NCBI GenBank assembly: GCA_963573385.1
Contig: CAUYLG010048219.1
Location: 1-64,000, forward strand
Direction of reading: 5' to 3'
Length of the DNA: 64,000 bases
From: Cacajao melanocephalus
Taxonomy: Eukaryota; Chordata; Mammalia; Primates; Pitheciidae
Of the stretch, positions 14,401-27,062 are shown in pieces. Numbering within the stretch: position 1 is the stretch's first letter; each line of letters opens with the position of its first letter. The notes under the pieces are model-generated. The model worked only from the letters and a program-made list of their open reading frames with translations, was not told where the DNA came from and searched no databases. A program made the position numbers and the translations under genes.

Positions 14401-14589
14401 GTCTCCATGAAAAGTCTCAGCTCATTAATCCTGATCAAATTTGGGAAGACTCACCATAAGCCAGACATCCCAGGTGAAACATACCTGTATTTTTAAAATA
14501 CTAAGGGAATGTCTCTGTAAGTTAAAAGAACACAAAAGTAAATCAGATTATGTCAATATTAAAAAGCAGACTATATGACCATATAGAAT
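11441..14589. other. Unique intronic tract, about 3.1 kb, no gene recognised
   Basis: Largely free of recognisable repeats. The 11960-12960 part is moderately balanced in composition and could contain non-coding conserved sequence, but that cannot be judged without alignments. Confidence 0.5.
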
Positions 14590-14645
14590 CATAGTACCTG
14601 TAGGGATAAAGACTCAATAAAGATTTGGTGAATGAATAAATGAAA
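14590..14645 (+). mobile_element. L2 3' terminal fragment
   Basis: 'actcaataaagatttggtgaatgaataaatga' matches the L2 3' tail pattern (ctcaataaatatttgttgaatgaatgaa). Confidence 0.55.
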
Positions 14646-16159
14646 AAGCTTTTAAGATTTAAAGGCATGCCTTTCACTTCTCTTATTCATCTTATTGCTA
14701 TTACAGGTCTATAATCTCTCAGCTATTATTTCAAAAATAGAATAAACACAAGATTCTTCTCCACTATTCCAAGTCTGACACAGACACACTTGGTAAAAAC
14801 TTGGTCTGAACTTTTTACATTTTTGTAAAATATAAAATGTTTTATATTATTTTTTAATATTTTTATGTATATCCCTTATATCTTTTTAAAATCTGAATCA
14901 TGAATTTTAAAACATTCAGTGTCATTATTTACATAGTGAATAGTACTGTGGATACAGAGTTCACTAATTGTAGACTACAGTGTACATATAGCCTGCACTT
15001 AGGCACAGGTCAGATAAAATTTGCCATTGAAATTAGAGTAGTTAGTATCTACACAGATAGACAAGACTAGTCATCTGCAAAATAACCTCTCAGTAGATGT
15101 TGTATAAATGTGGTATTACGAGCACTATGGTACTTCCCAAGTTTCTATAAGTCAAAAGTTATACTGATTTCTTAGATAAATCATAGGCACTAAAAATTTT
15201 CTCAGTGATGAACTGTAACTAAAATAAAATTTTAACCATAGAAACCTGGTAACAGAAGTCAGAAATCTGTGTGAACTATATTTGAAGTGAAGACTTAAGG
15301 AGCAAGAACTGATTCATCATGGCAGTGTTTTCAAAGATTATCACTTATGTCATAGAAAGAATCATCGGAGACACTGTTAAGACTTTTGGTTTCATCCCTG
15401 GACATCCTGATCCACTGTATTTGGAATGAGCTCTAGAAATTCAACCAATATTGGATATATAGGTAAAATTATCTTTAGACTAGAGAATGATATCTTGTTC
15501 AGTTCAGCTAGTTTGATAACAATTCAAAATCTCATTTTACTTATTTTAACTTTATGCTCAGAATACAGTATTCTCCCCATGTAGTTTTGACCACAAAGAA
15601 GGAGCATCGTATGTAAATGACTCATATTTTGTGAATAATTAAATGAACATTATGCTTTACAATTCAGTGTCTTATAAGTTCAAGTCCTCACCACTAAACT
15701 CAAGTCAGACCTTAAGAAATTAATAATAATTGGATAAATTTTCAAATCGGATTTCTGGAAATGTTAACTTAGAGTCTGACTCTAAACTGTAGTAAACCCG
15801 TTAGGATCTTGCTGACCTGCTCATTTCTGTCCAAACTAGCCACCTGGCCTTCTATCTTAAAGTCTATCATACTAATATCTTCATAAAAAAATTTTATTCT
15901 GTTTCTTATTTTAGCATGATATGAGAATGGTGTATGATATTTATCATATTAATATTGACCAGTCACATCAATTAAATCCAACATGAAATGATTCACATAA
16001 TCAAAAACACTAATTTAATACAGAGGCTCAGCACATATTGAATACCAATTTCTATGGGTGATTATTTCTAAAATAAATACAATTAGCATTTGAAAAAACA
16101 ATCTATGAATATGGAATATCTTTTCATTTACTTGTGTCTTCTTCATCTACCTTGTATAC
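14646..16159. other. AT-rich intronic sequence, nothing recognised
   Basis: No gene or clear repeat was seen. Confidence 0.5.
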
Positions 16160-16243
16160 CAGTATAAGAGCATCATAGTGTACCCCATAAATATGTACAA
16201 TCCTTATGTGTCAATTAAAAATAAAATAAAATAAAAACTAAGG
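16160..16243 (+). mobile_element. L1MA-type 3' end fragment
   Basis: 'catcatagtgtaccccataaatatgtacaatccttatgtgtcaattaaaaataaaataaaataaaa' is the L1M/L1MA 3' terminus with an A-rich tail. Confidence 0.75.
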
Positions 16244-16599
16244 ACAATATACAAAGAGTCACATTCCAAAACTAGTAACAGAAACTTTAAATTTATAGAA
16301 TTAAAACTATTTCCTTCTGAACGTGTTGTCATTCTCAGAACTCATTTTATAAATATAACTTGATTTCCACATGGTCTTTAACCTTTTTTTGTCTTAATCA
16401 CCTAGTAAACACTTTTTATATCTTGTTCTTTATATTATATTTATGTCATTTTCAGTCTGTATGTGCTCTTACACTCTGAGATAGAAAACTGAGAAAGGAA
16501 AATGGTCCAGGTTCAAATATACCTGACTACTTCAATATTTTGTTCTTTGCTTATAATGATTAATTTTGTGGCCACAGCTATCTTAAAATTTTTAAATAT

Positions 16600-17190
16600 G
16601 GTATGCTTTTTAATCCCATCATCCATGTCCATACATTGTTCTCTTTGCCAGGAATGTCCTTCACTCCTGACACTTACTTGTGTGAAGTCACTTAGAAGTC
16701 ATCCTCTGAGGCCTCCTTCACTTTCTCCACATTCTGATCCTAGTCTAATAATCTCATTCCTCTTCTCTACTGAAAATGACTATATTTTCCAGCTTGTCAA
16801 TCTCATTTACTTAGCCATCCAAGCTAGAACCCTCATAACTACATTTCCTTCTTTCCTAGTTTTCTTTACCTTCCACAGCTGGTCTGATTTTGTCAATTCT
16901 ACCTTCTTCTCCAGGCACCTTGAGTTTATTTTGTGAACTTTTTCCCACTCTCATTATCTCTCAGACCTTAACTAACCTGTATGCTTCCATTTTCTTCTTG
17001 TTCAGGCCGTCCTCTCCTCTTCAACCAGTCATATTTCCAAAAAAACATTTCTGATCATGGGTAAAGTCCAATGGCTTTAGTGAGGTAAATAAGATCTTTC
17101 ACAATTTGGCAATCTGAAATCTCTTTCCACTCACTGTGCAATTTATAGTCTATATTCCAAGCACTTCAAATTTCTCACAATTCGCTAAAT
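16600..17190 (+). mobile_element. L2 LINE relic
   Basis: 'ttgttctctttgccaggaatgtccttcactcc' and 'gtgaagtcacttagaagtcatcctctgaggcctcc' match the L2 3' region ('ctgttccctctgcctggaatgcccttc...tcacctcctcagggaggcc'). The 144-codon frame at 16502-16936 is a by-product of this relic. Confidence 0.7.
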
Positions 17191-17199
17191 GTCTGTGAT

Positions 17200-18060
17200 A
17201 GTTTCCATTATTGTTCAGTTATTCTCTTCCTTCCTTTCCATAGGGAGATTACAATCCCTGCTCATTGTCATGGGATCTTTGTGAATCTCGAGAGAGAGAT
17301 ATGTACTATATTGATTCCCATTGATTTTAGGCTTGTGACTAGTATCCCACATGACTCACTTTGGTTTACAGAATGTGGGAGATACTGAGGTAATGTATTC
17401 TCTTCCTGGGTCCACAAGGGGGTGTAGTTTCAAGGGCAAGAACTTCCCAGCGCCATGCCGGCCCCCTGCTCGTGCCTCTGCCCCACCTCCATCTGGGGAT
17501 TAGAGGTCTTTGCTTAAATTTTCTCGAGTATGCCATGGAAAGAATCAAAGATCAATCACTCCAGTGGAAGTTTAAAGGAACTCCTTTCATAGGTCAAAGG
17601 ACTTGGAGAGGGAAGGAATTCCTCCCAGGTTAAAAGTCCCTGTCCCCATATCCAGCCAGATTCTATGTTTGGGTTCCCTTCCACAATCTTCGTGGAAGCT
17701 TTCTCTTTCTCATCTTTTTCTTTCTCATTTTTTTCTCTTTCTTTGCCTAAATAAATCACTTTCTGCAAAAACTCTTTGGGGTCCGATATTTACTTGCGAT
17801 TGCACCGTGTCTGGTGTGGTCCCCTCTCCTCTCCCATTCTTGGGTGAGTGAGAGACCAAGAGCCTGGAGCCCACCGGGGAATGAGCTAAACCTCCCCTGC
17901 ACCCTGGCCCAGAACCGGCAAACAATATGATACATTCCACATCCAAACAAAGGATGAACACTTGATTTGCATGGTTTGGCCCAGTCTTCTGCTCTTTCTT
18001 TGCAACATAAGGATGTGAATGCTCCACATTGGGCTGCTCCTCTAATCTGGCTTCTAAATC
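17200..18060 (+). mobile_element. MLT1-type LTR remnant, split by a younger ERV LTR
   Basis: The left piece, ending near 17385, has 'gattttaggcttgtgact...catgactcactttggtttacagaatgtggg', an MLT1 subfamily motif (consensus 'gacttgctttgaccaatagaatgtgg'). After 17929 the text resumes with 'ttgcatggtttggcccagtcttctgctc', plausibly the same LTR. Identification is tentative. Confidence 0.5.
17386..17928 (+). mobile_element. Solitary ERV LTR (class I-like), about 543 bp
   Basis: This is a GC-richer block with a CT-rich segment and the polyadenylation signal AATAAA at about 17750. The following 'cactttctgcaaaaactctttggggtccg' resembles the R/U5 region of gammaretrovirus-like LTRs. The pentamer GATAC occurs immediately before (17381-17385) and after (17929-17933) and may be the target duplication. 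The 3' end lacks a canonical CA, so boundaries are uncertain. Family not named. No internal retroviral sequence is present. Confidence 0.6.
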
Positions 18061-18529
18061 AGCAAGTATGAGAGTAGAGCTTAAGAAGCAGTAGTCTCAT
18101 CCACCCTTTTAGCTGGCACTAATGAAGATGTATTTTTCTCATTGTTTACTAGAAATATTTTTAATAATCTCCTAGACTACTGACACCTCCTTTTTAGATC
18201 TTTCTTCATTTAAAAATATGTAGCTTCTATAACACTATTTCATAGCACTGCAATGTATTTGAATTATTTATTCATATGTGTGTTTCTGTCTCTTCAACAA
18301 GAATGTCATTCTTTGAAGGAAAAGACTGTGCCTTTTAAAAATAATTTCTGATACTTAAAATTATTTCTGGCAAGTTCTAAGGGTTCCACAATTTGCTGAA
18401 TTAAAAATACAACATCTAATATTGATTTAATAAATAGATATTTGTCTCTAGCATGTCCACTAATTGGCAGTCTTTCAAAGGAAGGGTTTATATGTTTTGA
18501 GTGCATTAGCAAGATTAAATGATTTATTT

Positions 18530-18765
18530 TGCAGCCACTTATCTAGTACTTATTATGTGTTAGGCAGTTTAGTTCCTTAAAAACATTAACGTGTTTTAAT
18601 CATCACAGCATTATGAAGCAGGTATTAGTATTATTCTTATTTTCAGATGAACTAACCAAGATATAGAGAAGTGAAATAGTATGCCCAACTATTCAAAGTT
18701 AAAGCTGGAATTTAAACCTGAACATCTTGAAGTCAGACTCCATTGGTTCAATCACAAGTCTAACA
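18530..18765 (-). mobile_element. MIR SINE relic
   Basis: On the plus strand it reads as a reverse-complement MIR: 'tagtacttattatgtgttaggcag', 'ttttaatcatcacagcattatgaagcaggtatta', 'ttttcagatgaactaacc', 'gctggaatttaaacctg'. Confidence 0.75.
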
Positions 18766-19072
18766 ATATAAATAAATTATTTAGGGCCCCAATTCCCTTA
18801 CCTTTAAAGAAAAGGTATAAAATCAGATGCTACCTATGTAAAAGTCTGTTGTACCTAAAATTCAAAATAAGATACATTCCAGAAGATAAAAGTTTTAATT
18901 ATCTGCATTAAATTTTAATTCTGTAATAATAAATTTGAGGTACCTCTGCCATTTTTCACGGAGCCATCCACCTCTGAATATAATCTCCTTGGGTTCATAT
19001 TTCTTCTGAAAACTAAGAAATGCCCTAAAAAAAATCTGCTCATTTTCTGTTAATGAAAAAGTCACACAGCTG

Positions 19073-19417
19073 CTGTAGTCCTCCATTATCTGTAGTTTCA
19101 ATTTCTGTGGTTTCAGTTACCCGAAGTCAACTGGGATCTGAAAATATTAAATAAAATATTTCAGATATAATAATAAATAAATTTTAAATTGTGTGCCATT
19201 CTAAGTAGCCATAGGAAACCTCATGCCCTCCTGCTCATCCCATCTAGGAAGTGATTCATCTCTTTGTCTAGCATACCCACACTGTTCATGCTACCTACCC
19301 ATTAGTCACTTATCAGATCGAAAAAGTGAAGTGTATATAGGGCTTGGTACTATCTAAGTTTCAGGCATCCAGTGGGGGCCTCAAAATATTTTCCTGGTGA
19401 ATAAGGAGGGACTACAG
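19073..19417 (+). mobile_element. Tigger-type (TcMar) DNA transposon, internally deleted
   Basis: The terminal sequences ctgtagtcctcc (19073) and ggagggactacag (19405-19417) are inverted repeats. 'ttctgtggtttcagttacccgaagtcaactgggatctgaaaatatt' and 'cagatcgaaaaagtg...ggcttggtac' match the Tigger/MER2 pattern ('ccgcggtttcagttacccgcggtcaac'). The transposase coding middle is absent, making it a MITE-like 345-bp copy. Confidence 0.75.
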
Positions 19418-21216
19418 TGTTCATTAAATAATATTCAATTTCTTGATGGGATATACAAAAGGTTAAATGGGATATTATAAATCTAACAATATATGTGCTT
19501 CAACAATTTACCTATTCACAGATGACTTCCTCATTTGTGTGTGTGACCATAGCTTTATTTCTAAAATTAATATGATACGTTGTTCATTTTTCAAATAGTT
19601 TGAAAGACAGCATAATTGCATTTTATATGTACCTAGAAGCCATAACATTTGAAAAATCCCATTCTTTAAAAGAAGTGTAAGGTCAAGGAATTGAGACTGC
19701 TACTATTGCCTTGTTGGAAATTAAAAATGTACTAGAGGAAGTATCTTAACATTAAGAGAGTGCTAAAAGGGAAACCATAATCTAATTTATTTAAAGGAGT
19801 GTAGATTCTACTTTCTCTGATTGTACAAATGCAGTTTTTAGCACATAGCTGTGCACATTATAAAGGTAACTGTAGTAACATATAGGTGAGGAAAAAAAGC
19901 ATTAACTTACTTAGTTGACTAAAAATAGTCTAAAATTGCTTAAAGATCGTCTCTTTGTATTTAGTGCATTTTCTCCCCTACTAATGAATGAGCTCTCTGT
20001 CTTTGTTTCACTACCCGGACATTTTGCAGGTAATTAAAGGAATATGTTATCTATGCAAGTTAAATAGTTGAGTAAGTTAAATCAATGATTTTCTACCCCT
20101 ACAACCTCATACGAGAGGGAGTTATTAGGTACAGCTTTTCAACAGAAATTTCTTACATCTGATCCCATACTATTAATTCACATCACAGAATATCGAACAC
20201 TTTTGTTATAAAAAGGTAACAAAAATTATAAACATCTTTTAACCTCTATTCTTTATTCAAAAGTGAGACTGTTTAGCAGTCATATTGACATTTATGACAA
20301 TTATAGGATAATTGTGTAAGATATTTATAATAAAACTGTATATACAAATTTATATGAAAGCTATGAACCTAATAAAATACATTTAGTTTTTCTTCCTCAG
20401 TCCTTAAAAGAAGATATATAAAATGGAAATAATAGTTTTAAGTGGTCACCCTATGGTAAGCTAATTTATTTAATTTATTTCTGTGCAAATCCCCTCTTCT
20501 TCATTACCCCTATAAATAATTCATAATTACATAGGAAGAGAATATATAATCTTAACACAGATTTATAATTAACAATGGAAGGAATGAGTTGTTTTGAAAA
20601 AAAACTTTTTATGAAAGATTTTTTGTCAATTGCTGTCACTGGAATTTTCTGCTTTTTTGTCCAAGGACCATTGGAAGACAGATTTTGTATTTCCCTGTCA
20701 GCTCATGTTTGACTTTTGCCATTTACATAAATACAATGTAAAAAGTCATAGAAGAGGTAATGGGTGCTTCCAGCTTTTCTACTAACATAAGAAAGATGCA
20801 AGGGCTATAATATTCTTAGTCATTGACATTTACAACTATGGGTTTGTTTTTAATACAGGGCAGTGAGCAATATACTTAAGGCCTCAGAAAATGCTTTATG
20901 GCATACACTAAAGGTGAATCACTTTTTTACTAGATTTATTAGCTGGAGGAATTGCAATCTCAAGAGGAAATTTAGCCAGTTTTAACCCAAGTAGTGCTTC
21001 TTATAGTTATTTCCTCTCAAATTCTCAGCAGGACTCAAGCATTCTAAATGTCCTATTCAGGGATCCTGATTTCCTTCCCCCAGCTGGTTTCCACCACCTT
21101 GGGTACTGACAAGAGTACTCATTAACAAACTAATTGATTTTTATTAATTATCTGTGGTATAATCTTTCCAGTGTTTTCCCCCCAGTATCTAAGCTTATTA
21201 ACTCCAAACACATACA
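19418..21216. other. AT-rich intronic sequence, nothing recognised
   Basis: No coding, RNA gene or clear repeat signal was found. Confidence 0.5.
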
Positions 21217-21217
21217 C

Positions 21218-21264
<47 letters not shown>

Positions 21265-21272
21265 ACACACAA
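21217..21272. repeat. (AC)n microsatellite
   Basis: About 26 AC units with one internal 'atac' interruption. Probably length-polymorphic. Confidence 0.97.
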
Positions 21273-21749
21273 CATAATTAGTCCTAAAGAAACTTTGGAA
21301 TGAGAGTGAACTCAAATATACAGATTGATTACACAAATCAAAATGTGATTGTAAAAAGGTTAGATTTATAGAATTATAAATATTAAGATAAAAAGAAACA
21401 GAATTGGGGAGAATACCCATTAAAGTAGCTTTAAAAAGCAGTTCAAATATTAAGATAGACTATGCAGTTTGGTACTTAAACTGTATTTAAAATGAAACAC
21501 TATTCAAATGAAAACATAACAGTGGAGAACAAACTCTCAGCCATGCAAGAGAGCAGGTAATCTTTCATACTGTCTTTCCAAACTGTTGGACACAATCTTT
21601 AATAATTAAACTCTCAACATTAAATGCATTACTAAAATGTTATTAAAACCTTAAAAACAAATAAAAGTAGATCTACACTTGTTAATTGAATAGCCTAAGA
21701 GGGAAGGATATAATGCTATTAATTGAAAACATGGAAGGTGGAATAAAAG

Positions 21750-21950
21750 TTCCCACATCCAAGTTCCTGCTCTGCTTCATTCCAGCTGCATGACTTTGGG
21801 CAAATTTCTTAATGTCTCTAGGTCTCAGTCTCCTTACTTGTAATACTGAGATAATAAAAATACCTTCCTCATAGGGTTGTGGTGGAATTAAAAGAGATGA
21901 TGTTCAGCACCATGCCTAGCACATAAACAAAGGCTCAATAAATGACACAT
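21750..21950 (+). mobile_element. MIR SINE relic
   Basis: 'gactttgggcaaatttcttaatgtctctaggtctcagtctccttacttgtaa', 'cctcatagggttgtggtggaattaaaagagatgatgttcagcaccatgcctagcacataaacaaaggctcaataaatg' matches MIR in sense orientation almost end to end. Confidence 0.88.
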
Positions 21951-22735
21951 GTACAATGACTGTCACATTATCCTTTTAATTAATCATTCTTACATTTATT
22001 GATTTGCCCATATCTTAACTTTATAGCTTATTTTATATCAAATTTAAAACAAAGTTACTCTAAATCAACTCATTGGCTTATACAGTTTTTTAAATTTAGC
22101 CTTCATAGGGTCCAATGAAGATTTCATTATGCTACTCCTTACCTTCCTCAACCACAGAAACACACTTTCTTCATCATTCTTAATATCACAGACAGCACAG
22201 CTGAGTTCCATCTGCTTGTCATCTTTACTTTGTCTTTTGATCAGTTTTCACATTCAGCCACCACTGGATCCAAGTAAGTTTTCCCTGTAAATGTCTAGGC
22301 ACTGTATTGTTCTCATTATCTCCATGGCTTTACTCTGAGCTATAATCCTCACTCCAGTACTATTACAGTATCTTCTTTGTTGACTTTCAAACCATTTAGG
22401 ATTAAGTCTCAAAAACTATCTTCTTTAGCACTTAGTATATAGTACCTTTACTGAAATATATTAGGGACTAGCAGATGAAAACAATAAATGGCACAGAATC
22501 CAACCAGTGAGCAGTTATCCGCCCCCCAACATTTTACTGAAAGTTAGCATTTCTTTTCTCAGAAGCTCCTAATACACGCTTGCATCAAGCTGAGCCTCAT
22601 GTTTATCTTCTTAAGAATATATCTCTTTATTTCAAACATATCGTTTATTGCTAAAATTGCCCATGGTTTACTTTTTTCTTCCTCTCACCAGCTTTAATGT
22701 CGGAAACATGGTCTTGGCCAAGAAATAGCTTCTGC
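21951..22735. other. Unique intronic sequence, nothing recognised
   Basis: No gene or clear repeat was seen. Confidence 0.5.
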
Positions 22736-22880
22736 ATTTATTTTGCATTCATTAATTCATTCAACTAACTTGTATTGAGCAACTTTCATGCATCAAGTAA
22801 TATACTAAACACTAAGGATTTTTTTAAGCAATTGAGATATGCTAGTCTCTTATCAGAAAAAACAGGATTAATGAGAACTA
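22736..22880 (-). mobile_element. L2 3' end (antisense)
   Basis: 'attcattaattcattcaactaacttgtattgagcaactttcatgcatcaag' is the reverse complement of the L2 3' terminus. Confidence 0.6.
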
Positions 22881-23439
22881 TTTGACAGTTGTAGAGGATT
22901 AAATTATATCACATGTGGACCAAATTATATCATTTGATACCTACAACTTATCAAAATTGGACAAAAATATTGTAAAACAGGGAAGTTCTAGTGACAAACA
23001 CTCCTGGAGCTTCTTACTATAATACTCTAATTAGTTTTCAATCCACAGAAACATGTTATGGTGATTTATAGGCAATTCCCTTCTAAGTTATGTAATAGCA
23101 TCTATAACATCAGAAAAGCATTAAAAAGTTGAGAGCATCCGGGAAGTGTCTGATATGCCTGGAAATAGGATTGACTTACCAGAGAGAAGAAAGAAAAGGA
23201 GCTGGATAAGTAACATATAAGTAAAACATAAAATTGCATGTGTAGACCAGAGAAGCTTGTGTTTTATATGTTGGTTGGTGGTGTTTAATTTTTGGTGGTT
23301 CAGCATATGTGGACCTAGTCCCCAAAATACACACATATATATCTACAATCTGTTATTCATTCTCATGGAATTTCATAGAAATCTAAAACCAGGATTATAA
23401 ATTTCTGCTTTGACAGTGGGAACCACAAAGAGATTTTTA

Positions 23440-24470
23440 ATAAGTGAAGCCAAATTATTGCAGTTTCTGAGGAAGAAAACTCTGCATGCAATATGAAAGA
23501 AGGTTGGAGCATGGATGAGGAGGAAATTTGGCTGACCAGGAGAGAAGTGAGGAAGCTATTGCACTAGTCTAGATCAGAGAAGAAAGGCAAAGTGGATAAA
23601 TGTCTTCATTTGGCCTTCCAAAGTTCCTTGTGCTTACCTTGACACACATTGTTACTCATTAGTAGGTATGTCTCCTTAATTCAAATACAAGATTCTCCAT
23701 ATCAGACAAGAGTAGTATCTCTACATGGAATACTTTAATGAGGCTAAAGGACATATACAATAAATGAGAGAAAAAAATTACATATTGTGGACATTTCTGT
23801 GATAAAAGTAATAGAATTTGGCAATCATTAAATGTAGGATGTGAAGGAGAATAATTATCCAAGGATGATTTCATTCTTTCTAACTTGCAGAGAGAGAATG
23901 CAGGATGAAGATTTAATTTTGTTAGGTAATGTTAATTTTGTTTTCAAATGCAAGTCATGCACCTATCTTGGCCTAAATACTGATAATACATTCAGGAGAG
24001 AGATCAATACAAGAGAATTGTATGGCATCTGTAGTAAGTGGATGGCACTTGATATCCACCAGCGGATGAGATACTGCAGGGAAACTATGCACAATAAGAT
24101 GAAAACCTAGAAATCATCTGTATTTAAACATGAGATGGAAAAGAAGGAACCAGTAAAGAATACTTTGAAATGATGGCCAGGTTAATAGAGAAGCAAGAGA
24201 AAATGATGACTGGAAGTCAAAGAAAGTGAGAATCCCAAGTAGTGGAAAGTGGTGAAGAGCACAGAGGAGTCAGGGCAGGTAAGACCCAAAAACTATTGCT
24301 GATTGGAGATCTGTGTATTTCAGGAAAGTATTTTCAAAAGAGTAGTGGAAGCATAAGACTAATAGTATAGTGAAGTGTCATTTGGTGACAGGAAATGAAA
24401 ATTAAAGGATATACACAAATTTTTAATCAAGGATGACTTCGAATAGTAATCATTTGATGAGAGGGGGAAG
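23440..24470 (-). mobile_element. L2 LINE relic (antisense, patchy)
   Basis: 'gaggaagctattgcactagtctagatcagag' and a downstream run of G/A-rich text follow the antisense L2 pattern ('aggaggctattgcagtagtccaggcgagag'). It is very diverged. Open frames inside it (for example 23841-24110) are not supported as genes. Confidence 0.5.
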
Positions 24471-25149
24471 GAGAAGAAACTGTGATTTGTAAAGTTGTCT
24501 TTTTAAAAAAAAAAAAAAAGAACAAGCTGTTGGAGACAGATGAAGGAAGAGAAGAAGGCCTGAAGACGCAGGAAAATTTTATGTATAAAGCAATTCTGAG
24601 TCAGTGGAGCATTGGCAATCCAGTGCACAGCACCTCCATGAAGAATGAAGGAAAGAAAGGCACCTCTAAGGAAATATCTATATTTAAACTAAACACTAAT
24701 ATATGATAAAACATGCATAGTAGTCTATATTCCTGTGTAGACCTGCGGGGTTTGGTGACATTTGCATTTATTTTCCTTGACTCCTATTAGAAAATGATTA
24801 CCATGAAAGCAGACAATAATACCTTTGTTGCATCCCTTTAAATATTTGTCTCAGACAAGTAGAAGTAATCCTCAACAAGGTAGAAATGGATGAAATTTTT
24901 TTGGTTGTTTTTGACTTGCTTATCTTACATATCATCAAAACTCTCATTTCTGGGCTCATCTCCAGAATTTTCACTTTTAACAAATTATAGAATCTTCACG
25001 TTATCTTCTTTTGGACCAAAACTCAAGTAAGTCAGGTGGCCTCTATGTCCCTAACTAGAAACTGAAATTTTTCTCTCTACTCTGTAAAAGTTCTATTTCC
25101 TCAGTGCTCTCATTTCTACTTGTTGTCAATGAGAATAAAAAAAAGTCAA

Positions 25150-25525
25150 CAAATAGTCTGTTCTCATACTGCTATGAAGAAATACCAAAAAGTGGGTGAT
25201 TTATAAAGAAAAAAGTTTTAATTGACTCACAGTTTCACATGGCTGGAAAGACCTCAGGAAACTTATAATCATGACTATAAGTGAAGGGGACAAAAGGCAC
25301 CTTCTTCACAGTGCAGCAGGAAGAAGAAATGCAAGCAGGGGAAATGCCAGATATTTATAATACCATCAGATCTCATGAAAACTCACTATCAGGAGAATAG
25401 CATGGGAGAAACTGCTCCCATGATCCAATTACCTCCACCCTTGGTCCCACCCTTGATCCACGGGGATTATGGAGATTATAATTCAAGATGAGATTTTTGT
25501 TCAGGGACACAGCCAAACCATATCA
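25150..25525 (-). repeat. MST LTR (3' LTR of the provirus)
   Basis: It runs from 'atagtctgttctcatactgc' to 'agccaaaccatatca' on the + strand, the reverse complement of TGATATGGTTTGGCT...GAACAGACTAT. It contains the reversed 'gactcacagtttcacatggctgg' and 'accatcagatctcatga' blocks. Confidence 0.88.
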
Positions 25526-27062
25526 TTTTACCCCAACCCCTCCCAAATCTCATGTCCTCACATTTCAAAACACAATCATGCCTTTCCAATAGTCCCCCAA
25601 AGTCTTAACTCTTTCTAGCATTAACTCAAAAATCCACAGTCCAAAGTCTCATCTTAGACAAAAAAGACCCTTCTGCCTCTGAGCCTGTAACATCAAAAGC
25701 AAATTAGTTGCTTCCTAAACACAATAGGGGTAGAAGAGTTGTGTAAGTGCACCAATTACACATGAGAGAAATTAGCTAAAACAAAGGGACTACAGGCCCC
25801 ATGCAAGTTTGAAATCCAATAAGGCAGTCATTAAACCTTAAAGTTCCAAAATGATCTCCTTTGACTGCATGTCTCACATCCATAACATGCTGATGCAAGA
25901 GGTGGGCTCCCACGGCCTTGAGCCACTCTGTCCCTGTGGCTTTGCAGGGTATAGCCCCCCACCCAGCTGCTTTCATGGGCTGGCATCAAGTGCCTGTGGC
26001 TTTTCCAGGCACATGGTGCAAGCTGTTGGTGGATCTACCATTTTGGGGTCTGAAGGACGATAGCCCTCTTCTCACAGTTCCACCACACAGTGCCCCAGTG
26101 AGGATTCTGTGTGTGGGGGGGTTCCAACCCCAAATTTCCCTTCTGCACTGACCTAGCAGAGGTTCTCAATGAGGACTCCACCCCTGAAGCAAACTTCTGC
26201 CTGGACATCCAGGCATTTCCATACATCCTCTGAAATCTAGGTAGAGATTCACAAACTTCAATTCTTGACTTCTGTGCAACCACAGACTCAACACCATGTG
26301 GAAGCTGGGCTTGCACCCTCTAAAGCAATGGTCCTTGCTATACCTTGGCCCCTTTTAGCCATGGCTGAAGGTGAAGCAGCTGGGACACAGGGCATCAAGC
26401 CCCTAGGCTACACACAGCAGGAAGGCCCTGGCCCTGGCCCAGGAAACAATTTTTCCTTCCTTGGCATCTGGGCTTGTGATGGGAGGGACTGCTGTGAAGG
26501 TCTCTGACCTGTCCTGGAGGCATTTTCTCCATTGTCTTAGTGATTGACATTCAGATCCTCACTATTTATGCAAATTTATGCAGCCAGCTTGAACTTCCCT
26601 CAGAAAATTGGTTTTTATTTTCTATTCTATTGACAGGCTGAACATTTTCCAAACTTTTATGCTCTGCTTCCTCTTGAACTCACCTTTGCCACTTCGAAAT
26701 TTCTTCTACCAGATACCCTAAATCATCTCTCTCAAATTCAGTTTCACAGACTTCTAGGGCAGAGACACAATACTGCCAGTCTCTTTGCTAAAGTATAGCA
26801 AGAGTGACCTTTATTCCAGTTCCCAAGAAGTTCCTCATCCCCATCTAAGACTACCTCAGCCTGGACTTCATTGCCCATATTATCAGCATTATGGTCAAAG
26901 CCATTCAACAAGTCTCTAAAAAGTTCCAAATTTTCCCACATCATCCTGTCTTCTTTGGAGTCCTCCAAACTGTTCCAATGTCTGCCCATTACCCAGTTCA
27001 AAAGTCATTTCCACATTTTTGGGTATCTTAACAACAGCACTCCACTGCCCTTATCAATTTAC

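Noticed and set aside
16502..16936. 144-codon open frame, Ser/Phe/Leu-rich
   Set aside because: It lies over an L2 relic. The composition reflects T/C-rich sequence, not a protein family.
26035..26316. Frames within the provirus internal region (25.8-27.1 kb)
   Set aside because: Short, broken remnants of a MaLR internal region. No intact retroviral gene is present.
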